Shown: positions 9,419 to 18,715 of the stretch, in pieces | How the letters are laid out: each line of letters starts with the position of its first letter | Numbering within the stretch: the first letter of the stretch is position 1 | Assembly (NCBI GenBank): GCA_020630875.1 | Contig: JAHDIH010000002.1 | Location: forward strand, 124,001 to 188,000 | Length of the DNA stretch: 64,000 nucleotides | Reading direction: 5' to 3' | From: Deltaproteobacteria bacterium | Lineage (GTDB): Bacteria; Myxococcota_A; Polyangia; Haliangiales; Haliangiaceae | The notes under the pieces: generated by a model | Databases searched by the model: none | What the model was told of the DNA's origin: nothing | The model's input: only the letters and a program-made list of their open reading frames with translations | Program-made: the position numbers and the translations under genes

Positions 9419-9560
9419 ATTAATCCTAATGAATTCAGGGTCTTAAAGCAGTGTAACGACTGGAATTCAATGCGTCAAGGAAGATGTCACGAGAAATGGA
9501 TCAATCGTAGCGCACCTAATTTTCGAATTTTACGCAAGAATTTTGCCCACTTGCCCATGT

Positions 9561-10529
9561 ATGGCGATGATTAGTCACTTGTCTGAGATTCAACATACGT
9601 CTGTGATGTCGCAAGAAGTCATCGAATGGCTCGTGCCAAAGCCGGGGCAGATCTTTGTCGATTGTACTTTTGGGGCTGGGGGACACACCAGAGAACTTCT
9701 CAATGCAGCAGATTGCAGGGTCATTGCGATAGACAAAGACTTAGATGCAATAAACGGAGGCGAAAAGTTAGCCAAGGAGTTTTCAGGACGGCTGGAAATT
9801 GTGCATTCAAGTTACGATAAAATTGACGAGGTACTGGAGAGCAAATCTCTAGAACAAGTCGACGGAATATTGATCGACGCAGGAGTGTCGTCGCACCAAA
9901 TCGATACGGACACGCGGGGATTTTCTTTCCAAAGGCAGGGTCCGATCGATATGCGAATGGACCAAACTCAAGAGACAACAGCCAAAAGCATCATCGAAGA
10001 TAATACGATTGATGAACTTGCCAACCTGATAAGAAAGTATGGAGAAGAACGTTATGCGGGGCGGGTAGCAAGACACATCAAAGAAGCCTGTGAAGCGGGA
10101 CTGCTCCACAGTACTGCCGACCTTGCCCATGTTGTATCCGAAGCAATTCCTAAACGAGACGCTAGGCAACGTCGTATTCATCCGGCCACCCGAACGTTCC
10201 AAGCATTAAGAATGGTAGTGAACGGTGAACTCGAGCAACTGGAAACCTTTCTGCAAAAGTTTCCTAAGCTCCTTCTGAATGGTGGCAGGTGCGCGGTTAT
10301 TTCCTTTCACTCCTTAGAAGATCGGGTCGCGAAACATACGTTTCGAGAACTCGCAAAAACGTCCTCTCTACCACCAAAATTGGCCGAGCAAGCCGGAGAA
10401 CGAGTGCATCCTATTTGTCATGTTTTGACTCGTAAACCAATTACCGCAACCGAAGATGAAATTGCACGAAATCCTCGGTCGCGTTCTGCAAAGTTGCGCG
10501 TTTGTCAGCGTTCGGAATTTGAAATATGA
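9561..10529 (+). CDS. rsmH: 16S rRNA (cytosine1402-N4)-methyltransferase
   Basis: RsmH (MraW) methylates N4 of C1402 in the ribosomal P site using S-adenosylmethionine. The SAM-binding loop FVDCTFGAGGHTREL, the GILIDAGVSSHQID motif, the GPIDMRMD motif and the C-terminal ISFHSLEDR/NPRSRSAKLR signatures are all present. Length (322 aa from ATG 9561; ATG 9567 and TTG 9543 are alternatives) is normal. As in many dcw clusters it is followed by ftsL and ftsI, with an ATGA overlap to ftsL at 10526-10529, but mraZ is not upstream. Identification is secure; the exact start is not. Confidence 0.96.
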   Translation: MAMISHLSEIQHTSVMSQEVIEWLVPKPGQIFVDCTFGAGGHTRELLNAADCRVIAIDKDLDAINGGEKLAKEFSGRLEIVHSSYDKIDEVLESKSLEQVDGILIDAGVSSHQIDTDTRGFSFQRQGPIDMRMDQTQETTAKSIIEDNTIDELANLIRKYGEERYAGRVARHIKEACEAGLLHSTADLAHVVSEAIPKRDARQRRIHPATRTFQALRMVVNGELEQLETFLQKFPKLLLNGGRCAVISFHSLEDRVAKHTFRELAKTSSLPPKLAEQAGERVHPICHVLTRKPITATEDEIARNPRSRSAKLRVCQRSEFEI

Positions 10530-10804
10530 AAACAGCGAAAGATACAGCAATTCTAACTATGGTTCTTTGTTCGCTTGGCGTGACCTGGGCTTCCGTAGCT
10601 CATTTGCAACGCAGACAACGGGCCATATCGCTGAAGTACGAGATCGCAGACTTGAGAAAAAGAATGGCGCACTTGCAAGAGGAGAGCTTGGAACTACAAA
10701 GGGAGCGAGCTTCGCACCTAGACATGGTTCATTTAAAGTCTGTTGGCAATCGTCTTGGACTTCGGCCGCCTTCGCCGACTCAGTTCAAAAAGGCGCCACA
10801 ATGA
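10526..10804 (+). CDS. ftsL: FtsL-like cell division protein
   Basis: This 92-aa bitopic protein has one N-terminal membrane segment (about residues 8-27) followed by a periplasmic coiled coil rich in Leu, Glu and Arg (residues 30-65) and ending GLRPPSPTQF, the usual FtsL layout. FtsL proteins are too divergent to recognise by motif alone; size, topology and position between rsmH and ftsI make the call. Its start overlaps the rsmH stop (ATGA) and its stop overlaps the ftsI start (ATGA), so the three are translationally coupled. It would act in the divisome, supporting FtsI-FtsW activation. Confidence 0.85.
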   Translation: MKTAKDTAILTMVLCSLGVTWASVAHLQRRQRAISLKYEIADLRKRMAHLQEESLELQRERASHLDMVHLKSVGNRLGLRPPSPTQFKKAPQ

Positions 10805-12744
10805 CAGGTAAATTGAAAAAGCAGTCGCTAACTCCTGCGATTTCTTTCGCCGTGCAACTTAGGATGTTGTTTATTGTCCTTAGCTTCGCAGCAATGTTTG
10901 GGTTTGTGTTGCACGCAGCATGGAAGATACAAATTGGCAAACATGAAGCGATGACGAAAAGAGCATCCAATCAGCACGTCAAAGAAGTTGAGATACCCTC
11001 GCCAAGAGGCAGAATACTGGACCGACGTGGTCGGGTACTTGCAATCACGGGAGAAGGATTGTCAGTAGTGGGACGCCCCAAAGAAGCGAAAGACATTACT
11101 ACTACCGCAAAAATACTGCACGAAATTTTGGGCAAACCGGCAGGAGATATCGAGTATCGACTCGCCGCCAATCGTCATTTCGTTTGGATTGCTCGGCATA
11201 TTTCACAAGAGCAAGCGGAGCGAATTAAAAAGCGAAACCTCTCGGGCGTTGAGATTGCGAAAGAACCGCGTCGCTACTACCCCATGGGAAGTTTGGCTTC
11301 TCATGTTCTCGGCTTCGGAAACATTGATGGTGTGGGGCTTGCTGGAGTAGAAAGACTCAAGAACGAAAAACTGCAAGGTACGAAAAAGGTTCTTCCTGCG
11401 ATTCGGGACGGACGTGGACGGATGCTGCTGCCTGTTTTTGATGAAAACTTAGGCAACGGGGAAGATGTGAAGCTAACGATTGATGCTGTAATTCAGGAAC
11501 AGGTGGAGATGGCACTAGAACAAGGGGTTCTTACCAATAAAGCTAAGTCCGGCGCCGCCATTGTGCTTTCTCCCCATAGTGGTGAGGTACTTGCCATCGC
11601 GAACTATCCGACGTTCGATTCGAACGTTGATCGTGGTGATTTGGATAAGATGAGAAACCGCGTTGTCGCAGACAACTTTGAAATCGGTTCTGTCATGAAA
11701 CCTCTGATAATGGCTGGAGCGCTAGAGCGCGGCGTAATCGCCCCGGACCAAGAGTTCGATCTTCATAACGGAAAATTTGAGTACGCTGGTAAAGTTTTCA
11801 AAGATACCTACAAGGACGGTGTGTCCGGACTAAGCGATATCATCAAACGTTCCTCCAACATTGGAATGATTCAAGTCGCAACGCGTCTTGGTAAAAAGGG
11901 AATGGTTGCGGTAATCAAAGACTTTGGGTTTGGACAAAAACCAGGACTTGGCATATCGGGAGAAAGTCGTGGACGCACGCTCGCGCTAAAGCGCATGTCG
12001 AATTTAGATCTCGCTACCGCTTCATTCGGTTACGGTGGAACCATGGCCACCCCATTGCAAGTGGCGACGGCGTACTCAGCGATTGCAAATGGAGGGGAAC
12101 TCCTTGTTCCTACGCTATTCAGCGACGGTACGAAAAGCAGTCGAAAGAGAATCGTTTCTACTGCAAATGCAAAACTTCTTAGAGGTTATATGAAAACGGT
12201 ATTTGATCGAGGAGCGCATCGCGGTTCTGCAGCCTCCGTAATCGTTGACGGATATGATGCTGCAGGGAAAACGGGGACCGCGCGAAAAGTTGATCCTTCA
12301 ACTCGACAATACAGCGATAAGTTACACGTGGCATCATTTGCAGGATTCGCTCCTGCTGAAGACCCGCGGGTGGTGGTGGTGGTGATGATAGACGAACCTG
12401 GTGGAAAGTCTCATTCTGGCTCGAGCGTCGCTGGCCCCATCTTCGCATCGATTGTAGAAAACTCCCTTCGCTACCTGCAGGTTGCTGGGAAGGACACTTC
12501 AACAACTTCTATCCATCAAGCGAAGGAATTGGAGAAGATCGATGCCATCGATGTAGAAGAAGTACCTGTTTCAGAGACGCCGACCGCATTTTGCGCAGGA
12601 GTTGACTTTTCAGAGTTACCGTTAGGCGCGGCATTGAATTTGGCTGGTGAGCATGGATTGACCGTCGAAACCCGCGGCGTTGGTCGAGTGATATCGGCGA
12701 AAACACTAGTTGGCGGTTGTGAACTGACGTTTGGCAACTGGTAA
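10801..12744 (+). CDS. ftsI: penicillin-binding protein, septal peptidoglycan transpeptidase with PASTA domain
   Basis: FtsI (PBP3-type) cross-links septal peptidoglycan. The 647-aa product has a membrane anchor (about residues 17-38), a PBP dimerisation domain starting at the SPRGRILDRRGRVLA motif, and a transpeptidase domain with SVMK (Ser297, Lys300), SSN in KRSSNIGM, and KTGTA (Lys490). A single PASTA domain occupies the last ~60 residues. I take ATG 10801, which overlaps the ftsL stop codon; an open frame continues upstream but lacks the anchor there and overlaps ftsL. One C-terminal PASTA is known in FtsI of some delta-proteobacteria and other lineages. murE, murF and the other dcw genes do not follow. 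Confidence 0.96.
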   Translation: MTGKLKKQSLTPAISFAVQLRMLFIVLSFAAMFGFVLHAAWKIQIGKHEAMTKRASNQHVKEVEIPSPRGRILDRRGRVLAITGEGLSVVGRPKEAKDITTTAKILHEILGKPAGDIEYRLAANRHFVWIARHISQEQAERIKKRNLSGVEIAKEPRRYYPMGSLASHVLGFGNIDGVGLAGVERLKNEKLQGTKKVLPAIRDGRGRMLLPVFDENLGNGEDVKLTIDAVIQEQVEMALEQGVLTNKAKSGAAIVLSPHSGEVLAIANYPTFDSNVDRGDLDKMRNRVVADNFEIGSVMKPLIMAGALERGVIAPDQEFDLHNGKFEYAGKVFKDTYKDGVSGLSDIIKRSSNIGMIQVATRLGKKGMVAVIKDFGFGQKPGLGISGESRGRTLALKRMSNLDLATASFGYGGTMATPLQVATAYSAIANGGELLVPTLFSDGTKSSRKRIVSTANAKLLRGYMKTVFDRGAHRGSAASVIVDGYDAAGKTGTARKVDPSTRQYSDKLHVASFAGFAPAEDPRVVVVVMIDEPGGKSHSGSSVAGPIFASIVENSLRYLQVAGKDTSTTSIHQAKELEKIDAIDVEEVPVSETPTAFCAGVDFSELPLGAALNLAGEHGLTVETRGVGRVISAKTLVGGCELTFGNW

Positions 12745-12779
12745 CTTGATGGTTTGTAGCTTGCATGGTAGGTCATGCT

Positions 12780-13070
12780 ATGGCCGAAACAATTGATGAG
12801 CTTACCTGGGACTATGAGGACGAAGGCACATTAACGCGACGTCAGCTAGATAAAGCTGTGTTGTCAAAAGGAGCATGGTCTACGATTCTTTATAAGTTCG
12901 AAGAGCTAGATCGCAAAACCGGTGACTGGAAAGCAGCAAAAGCTTGTATCGTTCGCTATCAAAAGCAAAACGGGCAATACAGAAAGAAATCGAATTTCAA
13001 TATTTCCAGCGCCAAACAAGCCAGAGCGTTGGTAGCTACATTGACCGACTGGTTTCCCCCCGAAGACTAG
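12780..13070 (+). CDS. small conserved-looking hypothetical protein downstream of ftsI
   Basis: A 96-aa, highly charged, soluble protein (MAETIDELTWDYEDEGTL..., ending DWFPPED) with no signal peptide or membrane segment. ATG 12780 has TAGG seven bases upstream, favouring it over ATG 12765. It lies 35 bases after ftsI in the same direction and may be co-transcribed with it. Its last 35 bases overlap the convergent hisC 3' end. Codon use looks like its neighbours and the frame is free of interruptions. I do not recognise the family and assign no function. Confidence 0.65.
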   Translation: MAETIDELTWDYEDEGTLTRRQLDKAVLSKGAWSTILYKFEELDRKTGDWKAAKACIVRYQKQNGQYRKKSNFNISSAKQARALVATLTDWFPPED

Positions 13071-14262
13071 ACCACTCGGCGATGGCTCGAAGTAGCGCAT
13101 CGTTTTCTACTCGAGTTCCTATGGTGGCGCGTAAGGTGCCGAGCAAACGCATCGGCAGCCATTCTGCATTGTCAGTTCGACCGACACCGCGAGGCTGAGT
13201 TCCAAATTTCCTTACCAAAATCCCTCGACCGATAAGGTGGTGCCAAAGTGACAGCGAGTATTCGTTGTAGTCTTTGGCGGGGCGACTGCCGCCAACACGT
13301 AACAATATTAGATTCGCTTCACTCGGCATAGGAGTCAGGTAGTCTAAGGATTGAAGGACTTTGTGCATTCTTTTGCGCTCTTCTACAATGAGTTTGCAAG
13401 TTTTGGCTGTCCAATCCTTGGCTCTCTCTAATGCGAAACAAGCGGTTACTTGATTTAGAGCGCCGATATTGTATGGGGGCCTGACCGCGTTAACTACTTC
13501 TGCTACTTCTGCAGAACAAATCGCGTAGCCAACACGAAGCGAAGCAAGACCAACTTTTGATAGGGTTCGCAGGACAATAAGATTTGGGATGTCCGAGGAG
13601 ACGTACTTTTCATTCGTCACGCCAGAAAATGCAAAGTAAGCTTCGTCCGATACAACGATCATCTCGGGAAAACGTTTGGCTAGTTCTACCAAATAGTGAG
13701 GCCGCCAAAGGGTCCCCGTCGGGTTGTTGGGAAGAGCAAAAAAGCAAACGTTTGGTCGGTAACGCTTTACGTGCGCGGTAAACTCTTTTTCATCAAGTCT
13801 AAAATTCCAGTCTGTTGCGTGGACAATCGAAGCGCATTGGTTTGCTTTTGCCGCCATCCCATAGACTGAAAATGTAGGCGCTGGAAAAATTATGCTGGCA
13901 TCGCTGGTACGCGACTGCCCTGCAAAGGACTGAACGATCAAAGATATTAGTTCGTCGGAGCCGTTACCTAAAACAATTTGTTCGGGCGCCACGCCATGGC
14001 TTGTGGATATAAGCCTTCTGAGTCGGTTGCTTTGGGAATCGGGATACCGGTTCAACTTGACTTGTTTTAGCCTGGAAAATAGTTCGTCTTTAAGCTCAGG
14101 AGGTAAGTCGTAAGGTGATTCGTTCGCGTGCAACTTGATGGGGCAATCGAGTTGATGTGGCGTGTAGGGTTTCATTCCCTGCAGCGTTAGCGGAATATTA
14201 GATTGCCATCTGGGTTTAGAGCCCATGCTCAAATCGTACAGCAACTGATCGCGCGTGACCAT
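13036..14262 (-). CDS. hisC: histidinol-phosphate aminotransferase
   Basis: HisC is a PLP-dependent class II aminotransferase converting imidazole-acetol phosphate to histidinol phosphate. The 408-aa sequence has the LHANESPYDLP substrate segment, LGNGSDELI (cofactor phosphate loop), FALPNNPTG, SDEAYF, and the PLP-lysine motif LRTLSKVGLASLRVGYAI. GAAGG sits five bases upstream of ATG 14262, supporting the long start even though it overlaps the hisD 3' end by 47 bases; ATG 14226 is the alternative. The 3' end overlaps the convergent small ORF by 35 bases. With hisD it forms a two-gene histidine operon. HisC-type enzymes can also serve aromatic amino acids, but the hisD context fits histidine. 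Confidence 0.94.
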   Translation of the reverse strand: MVTRDQLLYDLSMGSKPRWQSNIPLTLQGMKPYTPHQLDCPIKLHANESPYDLPPELKDELFSRLKQVKLNRYPDSQSNRLRRLISTSHGVAPEQIVLGNGSDELISLIVQSFAGQSRTSDASIIFPAPTFSVYGMAAKANQCASIVHATDWNFRLDEKEFTAHVKRYRPNVCFFALPNNPTGTLWRPHYLVELAKRFPEMIVVSDEAYFAFSGVTNEKYVSSDIPNLIVLRTLSKVGLASLRVGYAICSAEVAEVVNAVRPPYNIGALNQVTACFALERAKDWTAKTCKLIVEERKRMHKVLQSLDYLTPMPSEANLILLRVGGSRPAKDYNEYSLSLWHHLIGRGILVRKFGTQPRGVGRTDNAEWLPMRLLGTLRATIGTRVENDALLRAIAEWSSLRGETSRSM

Positions 14263-15487
14263 CTAAGCCTTCACTATTTGCGATTGTCTCAATTGCGTTG
14301 CGCTGTTTCGACAGTGCTGACTTGTTCATTCGTAGCACGCTCATTTGGCGAGAAAAGTCTCTGGTGCCGAGGGGAGATGCAAATCTGGCGGTTCCGCCAG
14401 TAGGTAGTACATGGTTAGGGCCCGCGGTATAGTCGCCGGCAGCTTCTGGTACGTAAGGGCCCACAAAGACGGCACCAGCAGAGTAAATTTTTTCTACCGA
14501 GGCCTCGGGAACTTCTCCGATAAGCTCCAGGTGTTCAGGAGCGTACTTATTTACAAAATTCAATGCCTGCTCATCGTTTGTTGCCAGTACAAAAACACCG
14601 TAGTCGTCCAGGGACTTTGAAGCAATTTTCCTTCGAGAGAGGTGATCAAGTTGTTTCGAGAGTTCTACAGCCACGCGGTTGTACAGACCCGAGTTAGTGG
14701 TGACCAAGATGGCTCGCGCTTCAATGTCATGCTCGGCTTGTGCCAACAAGTCCGCGGCGATGAATTTCGCGTTTGCAGTCGCATCAGCCCAAATCAAGAT
14801 TTCTGATGGGCCAGCGATACTGTCAATATCAACTTGGCCGTACACCAAACGTTTGGCACATGCTACCCATTGATTACCAGGGCCAACAATCTTGTCGACT
14901 GAAGGTATCGTTTCTGTTCCGTATGCCATGGCGGCAATTGCTTGAGCGCCCCCCATATCGAGTACTTCTGTGACCCCCGCCAACTTCGCTGCAAAAAGTA
15001 CGGCGTCGGTGACTTGCGGGCATGCAAGAACAATTCGTTCTACGCCTGCGACGCTTGCTGGAATCCCGGTCATTAGTACGGAGGAAGGATAACAAGCGGT
15101 TCCGCCGGGGGCGTAAAGACCCACGGAGCGAAGCGGTACAACTTTAAGGCTTAGATTTTCATCATCGTTGGACAACGCTGACTCTTTCGGCAGCTGACTT
15201 TCATGAAATCTGCGGATGCGAATCGCCGCGAATTCTAACGCGTCCGCAAGCGATTGCTCTACTTGCTCGCATCTAGTATCCCATTGGGATTGCGGTACTT
15301 TGATTTGGTGACCACTACTTTTGCTTTCGAAACGCTGTAAGTACTCGATTAGTGCAGAATCTCCACGATTTTTCACATCGGTTACGATGGCTTTTGTTGC
15401 AGACTCTACTTCATCGGAAAATTGAGAGGACCTGCTTTTAAGTAACTCAAGGCACGGAGCCGAGGGAAATGTGAGTCTCCTTAACAC
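14216..15487 (-). CDS. hisD: histidinol dehydrogenase
   Basis: HisD oxidises histidinol to histidine in two NAD-dependent steps with a bound zinc. The 423-aa product contains the YAPGGTACYPSS motif, GPGNQWVACAKRLV, the signature IAGPSEILIWAD, the AEHD zinc/substrate segment, and GTARFASPLGTRDF near the C-terminus. The length is standard. It is the first gene of a hisD-hisC operon, overlapping hisC by 47 bases, and is divergent from metK across a 100-bp gap. The remaining his genes are not here except hisF at 44.3 kb, so the pathway is scattered in this genome. Confidence 0.97.
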   Translation of the reverse strand: MLRRLTFPSAPCLELLKSRSSQFSDEVESATKAIVTDVKNRGDSALIEYLQRFESKSSGHQIKVPQSQWDTRCEQVEQSLADALEFAAIRIRRFHESQLPKESALSNDDENLSLKVVPLRSVGLYAPGGTACYPSSVLMTGIPASVAGVERIVLACPQVTDAVLFAAKLAGVTEVLDMGGAQAIAAMAYGTETIPSVDKIVGPGNQWVACAKRLVYGQVDIDSIAGPSEILIWADATANAKFIAADLLAQAEHDIEARAILVTTNSGLYNRVAVELSKQLDHLSRRKIASKSLDDYGVFVLATNDEQALNFVNKYAPEHLELIGEVPEASVEKIYSAGAVFVGPYVPEAAGDYTAGPNHVLPTGGTARFASPLGTRDFSRQMSVLRMNKSALSKQRNAIETIANSEGLDGHARSVAVRFEHGL

Positions 15488-15587
15488 GCGATTTTAATAC
15501 CACATAATTTTCGCAATGAGGATACATTGATCGGACGTTGCAGATATCAGATCTCGTTGGTATGTTGCGCTCGAAAGGTACCCATCT

Positions 15588-16799
15588 ATGTCCAATTATC
15601 TATTCACCTCAGAGTCTGTAACCGAAGGTCATCCAGACAAACTATGCGACCAAATTTCAGATGCGATTCTTGATGCTCATATCAAAAACGATCCCCATTG
15701 CCGTGTGGCATGTGAAACCTTAGCCAAAACTGGTTTCATCATGGTAGCTGGAGAAATTACTTCGACAGAAGTTATCGACTATCCCGAAGTGATTCGAAAA
15801 ACAATCAGAGAGATTGGGTACGATGCAAGCTCGATTGGATTCGACTTTGAGACTTGCGGCGTATTGAATGCCGTAGAGCGACAATCGCCAGACATCGCAC
15901 GTGGCGTTGACCGCGGCGCCAGAGAAAAGCAAGGGGCTGGGGATCAAGGGCTGATGTTTGGTTACGCATGCAAAGAAACCAAAGAGTTAATGCCACTTCC
16001 GATTCAGCTTTCTCACAGGCTTGCGCAGCGTTTAGCGAAAGTCCGAAAGAAACAAACGCAAGGGATCGATTGGCTTCGCCCTGATGGAAAAACTCAAGTC
16101 TCCGTTCGCTATGAAAATCACAAACCCGTCGCCATCGACGCGATTGTAGTTTCTACTCAACATGGACCGGAAGCTAAGAAGAAGGACATCGTTGATGCGA
16201 TCCGTGAATTGGTAATCAATCCTATCGTTCCCAAAAAGATGATTACTTCTAAAACCAAATTTCACATCAATCCTACAGGACGATTCGTAGTTGGGGGACC
16301 ACAAGGCGATTGCGGACTAACCGGGCGAAAAATTATTGTAGATACCTACGGCGGAATGGCTCGACATGGTGGAGGAGCATTCTCCGGGAAAGACCCGTCA
16401 AAAGTAGACCGGTCAGCAGCTTACTACTCGCGTTATATAGCGAAACACGTTGTTGCCGCGGGACTAGCAGATCGTTGCGAAGTGCAGCTTGCTTACGCCA
16501 TTGGCGTCGCTAAGCCGGTCTCTATGCTGGTGGATACGTTTGGCACTGGTAAGTTTGACGATGAGAAAATTTCCAAAGCAGTGGCTCGTGTATTCGATGC
16601 GCGTCCTGGAATGCTTGTTGATGAGTTAGACCTACTACGACCGATTTATCGCAAGACAGCAGCGTATGGCCACTTTGGTCGTAACGATAAAGATTTCGTT
16701 TGGGAGTCAACTCCAAAGCTAAACAAGTTAAAGTCGCAATTCAAAATGACGAATGGGGCAAGCAAGAAAAAATCGAGCTCACGCCGAGCTTCGATCTAA
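15588..16799 (+). CDS. metK: S-adenosylmethionine synthetase
   Basis: MetK makes S-adenosylmethionine from methionine and ATP. Signatures include [20 protein letters not shown] at the N-terminus, [33 protein letters not shown], and the P-loop-like [19 protein letters not shown]. The 403 aa are typical plus a short basic Ser/Lys tail (about 15 residues). AAAGG lies nine bases before the ATG. No SAM or SAH riboswitch was recognised in the 100-bp leader. A strong terminator follows at 16817. Confidence 0.98.
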   Translation: MSNYLFTSESVTEGHPDKLCDQISDAILDAHIKNDPHCRVACETLAKTGFIMVAGEITSTEVIDYPEVIRKTIREIGYDASSIGFDFETCGVLNAVERQSPDIARGVDRGAREKQGAGDQGLMFGYACKETKELMPLPIQLSHRLAQRLAKVRKKQTQGIDWLRPDGKTQVSVRYENHKPVAIDAIVVSTQHGPEAKKKDIVDAIRELVINPIVPKKMITSKTKFHINPTGRFVVGGPQGDCGLTGRKIIVDTYGGMARHGGGAFSGKDPSKVDRSAAYYSRYIAKHVVAAGLADRCEVQLAYAIGVAKPVSMLVDTFGTGKFDDEKISKAVARVFDARPGMLVDELDLLRPIYRKTAAYGHFGRNDKDFVWESTPKLNKLKSQFKMTNGASKKKSSSRRASI

Positions 16800-16816
16800 C
16801 TTAGACTTATCTCGAA

Positions 16817-16850
16817 AAGGAGGGTGCTATGGCGCCCTCCTTTTTTGTTT
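16817..16850 (+). terminator. Rho-independent terminator of metK
   Basis: AAGGAGGGTGC (16817-16827) pairs with GCGCCCTCCTT (16832-16842; one T-G wobble) around a TATG loop, followed by TTTTTTGTTTTTT. It is 17 bases past the metK stop and in front of a convergent gene. Confidence 0.93.
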
Positions 16851-16888
16851 TTTGAACGAGGAGAGACAACTAAAGTGACGTCAAAGAG

Positions 16889-17305
16889 TTAGCCTCTGGA
16901 CCCGTTACTGTACCAAAGCCAAATTGCAATTAGTGCCATCACTATAGCTTCCACTGCAACCAACAGCCATTGCTTCGCGACTACGCCATCGAGAACCAGA
17001 CCAATCAGGCGTGCGGCCAAGGCGCCGGTCATGAGATAGAAAATAGCCGAAGGGATACTGGTTGACCAAGGACGTAATGAGACCACCGCGATGAACGTCA
17101 AGCCGACTCCAAGCACCATTCCGCCTCGAACGCGGCGTTCAATCGCTTCATAGACGTCAGAGGTTGGAAGTGTACTACTCGTCAACGGGCCAAACCAGTT
17201 CGGAAAAACTGCCGCTGCGGTTCCGACGATCGCCAGTATTAATCCGGCAATACGGAAGCCATTCATTGCTCTTTGCCCTGATTGCATATTGGGTTTTTGA
17301 CCCAT
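16889..17305 (-). CDS. small four-helix membrane protein, DUF4345-like
   Basis: A 138-aa integral membrane protein with about four hydrophobic segments (near residues 17-37, 62-80, 85-106 and 112-131) and the pattern RRVRGGMVLGVGL ... ARLIGLVLDGV that I associate with the DUF4345 group. No function is known for these. ATG 17287 is an alternative start. It lies convergent to metK. The gap 17306-17430 to the next gene on the same strand shows nothing notable. Confidence 0.7.
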   Translation of the reverse strand: MGQKPNMQSGQRAMNGFRIAGLILAIVGTAAAVFPNWFGPLTSSTLPTSDVYEAIERRVRGGMVLGVGLTFIAVVSLRPWSTSIPSAIFYLMTGALAARLIGLVLDGVVAKQWLLVAVEAIVMALIAIWLWYSNGSRG

Positions 17306-17430
17306 CTTTTATGGAAAAGCTCACTGTTCATGCAATTGAACTAACATGGAAGTTTTTCTATTTCAAACGTGATCGTTACGGCTCATACAGTTCCATTGCA
17401 TTTGGGTCTATTTAAAAGACGCGCAAGTTG

Positions 17431-18297
17431 CTACTTCCAGTTCTTGGCTGATGGATTGGTAAAGGCTTTTCGTATTCGTTTCACTGGTCGTTTTTGCTCT
17501 ATGGCATAGTTGGATATTGACTTCTTGAGAATGGCTCGTTGATTTCCGCCTCGAGCGAACGTTGTGGCAGCGCCTTCCAAGCTATGAGCTCCTGCAAAGA
17601 GTAAGCTAGTAGTTAGCAGGACCGGTGCGGCCTTTTTGTATCGAATAATGTGGTCTTTGAGCCATGATTTGGTCAAGCACGCTATAGCGATTACTGCTTT
17701 GGTTTTCGCTGTGGACTGCTGTTTGGGCCACTTGAACTTTGGAAAGTCCATCCAGCCGTTGTGCCCCACGTATGCCAGAAGATGAGAATCACCACCTATG
17801 GCAACCGCTACTTTACCAACCAGGATTTCTCGGTTAGTCGAAGCGGAGATATTTTCTGCGAATCGCTTCATCGCATTTTCGATTTTGCTTCCACGCCATG
17901 CTTCGGCGATTAGGTAGACTCTAAACGGCCTGGTAACGCCATATTTTCTCCACGTTTTGGTGGGGCGTTGCTGTTTGGTCCATACGATTTGCTCGACGAT
18001 ATCAGTCCTCGATACAACCCGTTTTACTTGTTTCCAATATTTCTTCTTAGCGAACCATCCCCTAAATCCTCCGGATGTCGCCCAATAAAGGTTGGTATCT
18101 GCGTTGTCGCCGTTCCCCAACTTATTATTTCCACATTGCACGCTGTTATTGTCGCAAAGGGGAACAATAACATGAATGACCAGCGGCTTTCCTGCTTTGA
18201 TATCTTTGGCCGCTCGCTCATAAACTTGGTCTAGTGTTGAGGCCGAACTCTTGGTCGCAGCTAAAAAAATTGCAAGTGTCAGAATGCGCACCGTCAT
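17431..18297 (-). CDS. exported conserved hypothetical protein
   Basis: A 288-aa protein with a probable Sec signal (MTVRILTLAIFLAATKSSAS). The body carries distinctive blocks: VIVPLCDNNSVQCGN, DNADTNLYWATSGGFRGWF, a basic central region, IGGDSHLLAYVGHNGWMDF and a Cys in AIACLTKSWL. These look like conserved motifs of a widely distributed but unnamed family; the His/Asn/Asp-containing YVGHNGWMDF and the Cys might be functional, but I cannot assign a reaction. It is followed on the same strand, in genome order, by two other exported genes (18346 and 18716). Confidence 0.7.
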   Translation of the reverse strand: MTVRILTLAIFLAATKSSASTLDQVYERAAKDIKAGKPLVIHVIVPLCDNNSVQCGNNKLGNGDNADTNLYWATSGGFRGWFAKKKYWKQVKRVVSRTDIVEQIVWTKQQRPTKTWRKYGVTRPFRVYLIAEAWRGSKIENAMKRFAENISASTNREILVGKVAVAIGGDSHLLAYVGHNGWMDFPKFKWPKQQSTAKTKAVIAIACLTKSWLKDHIIRYKKAAPVLLTTSLLFAGAHSLEGAATTFARGGNQRAILKKSISNYAIEQKRPVKRIRKAFTNPSAKNWK

Positions 18298-18345
18298 GCA
18301 TTATCTAACGTATAGAAATCCAAAAAGTTGTGGTGAAGTTCAAAA

Positions 18346-18669
18346 CTACCGACTGTTGCGCAGACAAGCTGTGGCTTCCTTATTTATCGCTTCTACTTTT
18401 TCCACGTCGACTTGGAAGCGGCTGTATCGTTTTCGAACTTCGCTAAACAAATTCTTTGCTTGTTGAACGCAGGCTTGTTTTCTAGCCGAGCATTGGGCGT
18501 TGCATTGCTGGGTGCAGGAGGCATCACCTCCGGCGCATTGTTTTTCACAAGCACATTCAATTTTGGCGCACTCGCAAGCTTTGTCTCGCCAAGTACCCAG
18601 ATCTTTTTCAACGTCACCGAAACATGCTGGGAGAGTCGCAAGCAAGAAAACAATCATTATGCGTACCAT
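18346..18669 (-). CDS. small cysteine-rich lipoprotein
   Basis: A 107-aa protein with a lipoprotein signal (FLLATLPAC, Cys16 lipidated) and then ten Cys clustered between about residues 33 and 68 in short spacings (CECAKIECACEKQCAGG, CTQQCNAQCSARKQAC), followed by a charged helix. Even Cys pairing suggests disulfides in the periplasm or a metal site. No family recognised. Another frame on the opposite strand is also open here, but the signal peptide and Cys pattern support this strand. Confidence 0.65.
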   Translation of the reverse strand: MVRIMIVFLLATLPACFGDVEKDLGTWRDKACECAKIECACEKQCAGGDASCTQQCNAQCSARKQACVQQAKNLFSEVRKRYSRFQVDVEKVEAINKEATACLRNSR

Positions 18670-18715
18670 AGTCGATCATCAATAACATACCGGCGGCAGT
18701 CTGTCGACGACACCT

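Noticed and set aside
10456-10800. N-terminal extension of the ftsI reading frame
   Set aside because: It overlaps rsmH and ftsL in another frame; ATG 10801 overlapping the ftsL stop gives the usual membrane anchor position.
15488-15587. Possible SAM riboswitch before metK
   Set aside because: No match to SAM-I, SAM-II or SAM-IV motifs was seen; the leader is short and shows no terminator-type hairpin.
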